Shown in pieces: positions 15,801-17,705 of a stretch of DNA of 17,705 nt. The notes beneath the pieces are model-generated. The model was not told the DNA's origin. It searched no databases and was given only the letters and a program-made list of their open reading frames with translations. The stretch comes from an uncultured Dysosmobacter sp. GTDB lineage: Bacteria; Bacillota; Clostridia; Oscillospirales; Oscillospiraceae. The DNA lies in NCBI GenBank assembly GCA_934504065.1, contig CAKSVQ010000034.1:1-17705 (forward strand). Reading direction: 5' to 3'. Position numbers and translations under genes: made by a program. Numbering within the stretch: the first letter of the stretch is position 1; each line of letters starts with the position of its first letter.

Positions 15801-16372
15801 TCCAGATCGATCATCTCGATCTTCTGGATCTCATGGGAGGTACGGAACCCGTCAAAGAAGTGGACAAAGGGCACGCGGCTCTTCACCGTGGTCAGATGAG
15901 CCACAGCGGCCAGGTCCATGACCTCCTGCACGCTGGCGGTGGACATCATGGTCACGCCGGTGGTGCGGCAGGTCATCACGTCCTGATGGTCGCCGAAAAT
16001 GTTGTTGGCGTGCTGGGCCACGGAACGGGCCGCAACGTGAAACACCGCAGGCATCCGGTGTCCGGCCATGATGTACATATTGGGGATCATCAACAGCAAT
16101 CCCTGAGAAGACGTGAACGTGGTGGCCATGGCGCCCGCCTCGGCCACGCCGTGCAGCGCGCCGGAAGCGCCGCCCTCGGACTGCATCTCCACCAGCGTAA
16201 CCGACTGGCCAAACATATTCTTGCGTCCGGCGGCGGCCCATTCGTCCACCTTCTCACTCATGGGAGAAGACGGCGTGATGGGGAAAATACCCGCCACATC
16301 TGTGAAGTGGTAGGCAACGGTGGCACAGGCTTCATTGCCGTCCATCGTTTTCATGATTTTTTTCTCAGACAT
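12851..16372 (-). CDS. nifJ: Pyruvate:ferredoxin (flavodoxin) oxidoreductase, single-chain
   Basis: Oxidatively decarboxylates pyruvate with CoA to acetyl-CoA and CO2, passing electrons to ferredoxin; central to anaerobic fermentation. 1173 residues, typical for the homodimeric enzyme. ATG 16372 has AGGAGG 6 bases upstream; the ATG at 16378 would sit directly on the ribosome site. Domains in order: pyrimidine-binding domain with FPITPSSPMSE (30-40), domain II (about 260-410), gamma domain with FWGLGSDGTVGANKN (423-437), a ferredoxin domain with two 4Fe-4S sets (Cys691, 694, 697, 701 and Cys745, 748, 751, 755), and the TPP domain with GDGWAYDIGYGG (965-976) and DTEVYSNTGGQ (993-1003). Cys811, 814, 839 and 1074 fit the proximal cluster. 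No key residue is missing. The gene is monocistronic and diverges from an IclR regulator. Confidence 0.98.
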   Translation of the reverse strand: MSEKKIMKTMDGNEACATVAYHFTDVAGIFPITPSSPMSEKVDEWAAAGRKNMFGQSVTLVEMQSEGGASGALHGVAEAGAMATTFTSSQGLLLMIPNMYIMAGHRMPAVFHVAARSVAQHANNIFGDHQDVMTCRTTGVTMMSTASVQEVMDLAAVAHLTTVKSRVPFVHFFDGFRTSHEIQKIEMIDLDAVAGLMDHDALEAYHQIAMNPEHPLHRTTVQGPDVYFQSQEANNATYNAIPGIVEGYMQGINKITGRDYHIFNYYGAEDAERVIVLMGSACEATREVVDYLNAKGEKVGMLQIHLFRPFDMKYFLSAMPKTVKKIAAMDRSKEPGAIAGAVYLDVCAAYANDPAAPKIYGGRYGLACKDVTPAQIKSVFDNMNDENGKQMFTIGINDDVTHLSLEVHEPLVTESADTVSCKFWGLGSDGTVGANKNSAKIIGDHAGMYTQAYFEYDSKKSYGITKSHLRFSKSPIRSTYLIKAADFLACHSQSYMAKYDMIHEIKDGGTFLLNTSWSGEELEKNLPGDVKKYMAEHNVQFYTVDANKIARELGLGNHANLILQAAFFKLSNVMPVDDAVRYMKEAAQKTYAKKGEKVVNMNLAAVDAGINSPVKVEIPASWANAVDERTVDENLPDVVKNIVIPCNRQRGDDLPVSALVPYQDGTYPMGTSKYDKRGIASTLPNWDPNKCLQCNQCTFVCSHAAIRAYLVNDEEAKAAPAGFEMVDAKGAAGMKYRIQVSTMDCTGCGSCAASCLAKDKALTMQPVDDTMYDETNWNYALSLSDKPGLFDRKTLKGSQFYQPLVEFSGACAGCGETPYAKLLTQLYGEKTYWVNGVGCSTAWAGAFPSLAYTVNKEGRGPTWYATLFEDQAENGLGMTLAVKQRRNNVKMRVEQLLPLIDGTLAAACNQWLASFDDLDTNFEDTKALVKELEAAQVSGEAKALVDELLLHKDQLSKKVVWLFGGDGWAYDIGYGGLDHVMASGEDINVFVVDTEVYSNTGGQSSKATPVGASAKFADGGKKTAKKDLGRLMMTYPNVYVASVAMGANPGQLMKAVTEAVEHKGPSIVIAYAPCINHGIKAGMNNVQAEMKKAVECGLWPLYRYNPDKAEKPFSLDYKKPSRPVMEFLDGEVRYAGLKVKYPQIAEKLFAEAQREADERYKTYVRLEKSYNEG

Positions 16373-16425
16373 GAACATCCTCCTCAATGATACCTCTTTA
16401 TAAATAGCCTTCCGGCTTCCTCACA

Positions 16426-16457
16426 GAACATCCGACGGGCGACCCGCACCGTCGTTC
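16426..16457 (-). promoter_or_regulatory. Hairpin in the PFOR leader
   Basis: GACGG and CCGTC enclose GCG/CGC with a single-base bulge, giving an 8-bp GC-rich stem with a 3-base loop. GAAC/GTTC extends it across a 4-base bulge. It lies roughly 25-55 bases into the predicted transcript and about 54 bases before the start codon. No T tract follows. Confidence 0.45.
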
Positions 16458-16492
16458 TATAATACTGACCTATGTTCTTGTATAGTATTATA
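16458..16492. promoter_or_regulatory. Inverted repeat overlapping the PFOR -10, candidate operator
   Basis: TATAATACT (16458-16466) and AGTATTATA (16484-16492) are perfect 9-base inverted repeats with 17 bases between. The right arm includes the -10 box of PFOR and the left arm lies just past the predicted transcript start. The arrangement fits a repressor dimer site, but AT-rich sequence makes chance repeats more likely. Confidence 0.45.
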
Positions 16493-16515
16493 TGATTCGA
16501 AACAACGTTTGTCAA
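16487..16515 (-). promoter_or_regulatory. Consensus promoter of the PFOR gene
   Basis: Minus-strand TTGACA (16510-16515), 17-base spacer, TATAAT (16487-16492): every base matches the SigA/Sigma70 consensus. Predicted start near 16480, leaving a leader of about 108 bases. Confidence 0.88.
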
Positions 16516-16572
16516 TACCGAATATAAATCGTTGATGCAAAACGTGAGCCAAAAATTTCTACACAGGATGCC

Positions 16573-16601
16573 TTGACAGCAATCCCGAACAGTTATATAA
16601 T
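16573..16601 (+). promoter_or_regulatory. Consensus promoter of the IclR-family gene
   Basis: TTGACA (16573-16578), 17-base spacer, TATAAT (16596-16601), again a full consensus match. Predicted start near 16608, leader about 43 bases, ribosome site AAGGAG at 16641-16646. Confidence 0.88.
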
Positions 16602-16650
16602 ATTGTCAAACTGTATTCTGAATAATCGAACGCAGGTGCTAAGGAGTACT

Positions 16651-17424
16651 ATGGCTACTACAAAAAACATTCAATCTGTCGAACGCGCGTTTTCCATTCT
16701 GGAATTTTTCCAGAAAGCCAACTACGCCGAGCACAGCTTAAAAGAACTGTCTGAAGCGCTGGAGCTGAACAAAAGCACCACCTTCGGTCTGGTGAACACG
16801 CTGGCCAATCTTGGATATTTGCAGCAGAATCCCGAAAACCAGAAATACTCACTGGGGCTGCGGGTGCTGAACTTTTCCAACGCGGTGCGGGCGCAGAATC
16901 TCATCATCCGCGCCGTTCACCCCTATCTGGAGCAGATCAACCGCAAATACGGCGAAACCGTCCACTGCGCGGTCCCGCAGAACACCAGCGTGATCTACGT
17001 GGACAAGGTGGAGGCCGTCAGCTCCATTTATATCAGCACCCAGATCGGCACGCAGAACGCACTGCACTGCACCGGAGTGGGCAAGTGCGTTCTGGCCTAT
17101 CTGCCGCCCTATGAGCAGGAGCGGGTCCTCTCCTCCCCCTTGCAGGCCATGACGGACAACACCATCACCACGCCCCAGCAGCTGCGCGAGTGCATCCAGC
17201 AGGTGCGTAAAAACGGCTATGCAACAGACAACGAGGAAATTTCCGTGGGCTTGAGCTGTGTGGCCGTTCCGGTGTTCTCTGCGGCGGAGACTGTAAGCTG
17301 CGCCATCAGTGTTTCTGGCATGACCGCCCGTATTCAGGCCGCCTGTGAAAAGGGGCTGGTGACCGAGCTGAAGCAGGCCGCTCAGGCCATCTCCCGGGAT
17401 ACCTTTGGATATTCCCCTGTTTAA
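16651..17424 (+). CDS. IclR-family transcriptional regulator
   Basis: 257 residues, normal for the family. Start ATG 16651 with AAGGAG 4 bases upstream; an upstream in-frame TTG at 16573 lies within the promoter and is rejected. N-terminal winged helix-turn-helix (about 5-68): IQSVERAFSILEFF opens it, LKELSEALELNKSTTFGLVNTL contains the recognition helix (about 41-52), and KYSLGLRVL ends the wing. Effector domain (about 80-250) with GTQNALHCTGVGKCVLAYLP (133-152) and NGYATDNEEISVGLSCVAVP (188-207), the usual ligand-pocket segments. Cys140, Cys146 and Cys203 line these regions. IclR ligands are small carboxylates and aromatics; the ligand here is unknown. Divergence from PFOR, with shared repeats between them, makes control of PFOR and of itself likely. 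Confidence 0.95.
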   Translation: MATTKNIQSVERAFSILEFFQKANYAEHSLKELSEALELNKSTTFGLVNTLANLGYLQQNPENQKYSLGLRVLNFSNAVRAQNLIIRAVHPYLEQINRKYGETVHCAVPQNTSVIYVDKVEAVSSIYISTQIGTQNALHCTGVGKCVLAYLPPYEQERVLSSPLQAMTDNTITTPQQLRECIQQVRKNGYATDNEEISVGLSCVAVPVFSAAETVSCAISVSGMTARIQAACEKGLVTELKQAAQAISRDTFGYSPV

Positions 17425-17431
17425 TGAGACG

Positions 17432-17459
17432 GTCAAAAAGTGGTGCGGTCACTTTTGAC
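17432..17459 (+). terminator. Hairpin just after the IclR gene, weak terminator candidate
   Basis: GTCAAAAAGTG pairs with CACTTTTGAC with one bulged A around a 7-base loop, starting 8 bases past the stop codon. No clean T tract follows, so its terminator role is uncertain. Confidence 0.4.
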
Positions 17460-17545
17460 GAAGGCTCATTTTACCCTGCGAGACTTTCTCGGCAGGCTGA
17501 TTCCATTTGTTTTCTTCTTTTCCTATTTCGATAGAGACTCTCCCC

Positions 17546-17581
17546 GAAGGAAGCCCCGGCCATCAGGCCGGGGCTTCCTTC
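17546..17581 (+). terminator. Strong GC-rich hairpin, probable terminator
   Basis: Perfect 16-bp stem (GAAGGAAGCCCCGGCC, loop ATCA). The 3' arm ends CTTCCTTC, then TATAC; the T tract is imperfect. It lies about 120 bases after the IclR stop and is the most stable structure in the gap. Confidence 0.65.
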
Positions 17582-17586
17582 TATAC

Positions 17587-17615
17587 TCGGGCAAGTGGCA
17601 AAGCCACTTGCCCGA
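17587..17615. repeat. Perfect palindromic hairpin
   Basis: TCGGGCAAGTGGC and GCCACTTGCCCGA form a 13-bp stem with an AAA loop, 5 bases after the previous hairpin. An A tract follows on the plus strand, so it is not a terminator for either direction on its own. Possibly a palindromic intergenic repeat. Confidence 0.5.
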
Positions 17616-17680
17616 AAAAAATGCAGTCCGCCGCGCGCATTCGCTGCGCTCACACACTTGCGGACTGAGCAGTGTTTTTT
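17615..17680. terminator. Bidirectional terminator candidate near the right edge
   Basis: CAGTCCGC (17624-17631) pairs with GCGGACTG (17660-17667) around a 28-base loop that holds further GCGC complementarity. On the minus strand it is followed 2 bases later by TTTTTTT (17621-17615). On the plus strand TTTTTT (17675-17680) follows after 7 bases. The minus-strand geometry suggests a gene beyond the right edge reading toward this site. Confidence 0.55.
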
Positions 17681-17705
17681 CCGACACACTCTTCCAACCC
17701 TATCC

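Noticed and set aside
13142..16390. 1082-codon open frame on the plus strand antisense to PFOR
   Set aside because: Its product is His/Gly/Val-rich low-information sequence. It arises because the GC-rich codon bias of PFOR removes stops from the opposite strand; the PFOR frame has full family motifs.
17471..17689. 72-codon minus-strand frame at the right edge
   Set aside because: It is made of hairpin sequence (palindromic terminators) and has no convincing start context.
1..17705. tRNA, rRNA, CRISPR array, insertion sequence or prophage signals
   Set aside because: No cloverleaf, regularly spaced repeat, transposase or integrase sequence, or target-site duplication was seen; gene content is core chromosomal.

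Overview
The window is chromosomal core DNA of an anaerobic, low-redox Firmicute. Four things support this: a pyruvate:ferredoxin oxidoreductase, a MurE with the meso-diaminopimelate motif DNPR, a PASTA-domain division PBP of the PBP2B/SpoVD kind, and the Firmicute pair Asp23/YloU plus FakA. GC-rich codon choice, consensus SigA-type promoters and strong AGGAGG ribosome sites suggest class Clostridia, probably Oscillospirales (Oscillospiraceae/Ruminococcaceae relatives). That placement is inference, not a search result.

Left part (1-8492, minus strand): the front of the division and cell wall (dcw) cluster, read right to left as mraZ, rsmH, ftsL, a class B PBP with two PASTA domains, murE, mraY and ftsW/spoVE, the last running off the left edge. 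The cluster starts from a recognisable promoter with MraZ-type TGGGN operator repeats just downstream. murF and murD, often found in this cluster, are absent from the stretch seen. Two spacers, rsmH-ftsL and ftsL-PBP, are unusually long and contain hairpins.

Middle (8610-10442, minus strand): a three-gene operon of rsmD, coaD and a coiled-coil protein of unknown function, overlapping or 4 bases apart. It has its own promoter and ends at a 16-bp bidirectional terminator. Divergent from it (10502-12718, plus strand) is a two-gene operon of an Asp23/Gls24 (YloU-like) protein and the fatty-acid kinase FakA, closed by a terminator.

Right part (12727-17424): the 1173-residue PFOR gene (minus) converges on fakA and has its own terminator. 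It diverges from an IclR-family regulator (plus). Both genes have textbook TTGACA-17-TATAAT promoters, and the 278-base region between them carries inverted repeats that make shared operator control plausible. Beyond the regulator, 281 bases hold a row of hairpins and terminators and no credible gene.

The genes are ordinary housekeeping functions (wall synthesis and division, 16S rRNA methylation, CoA synthesis, exogenous fatty-acid use, pyruvate oxidation). I see no mobile element, CRISPR array, RNA gene or clearly novel multi-gene system. The points worth a second look are regulatory: the PFOR/IclR intergenic region, the structured spacers inside the dcw operon, and the hairpin cluster at the right edge.
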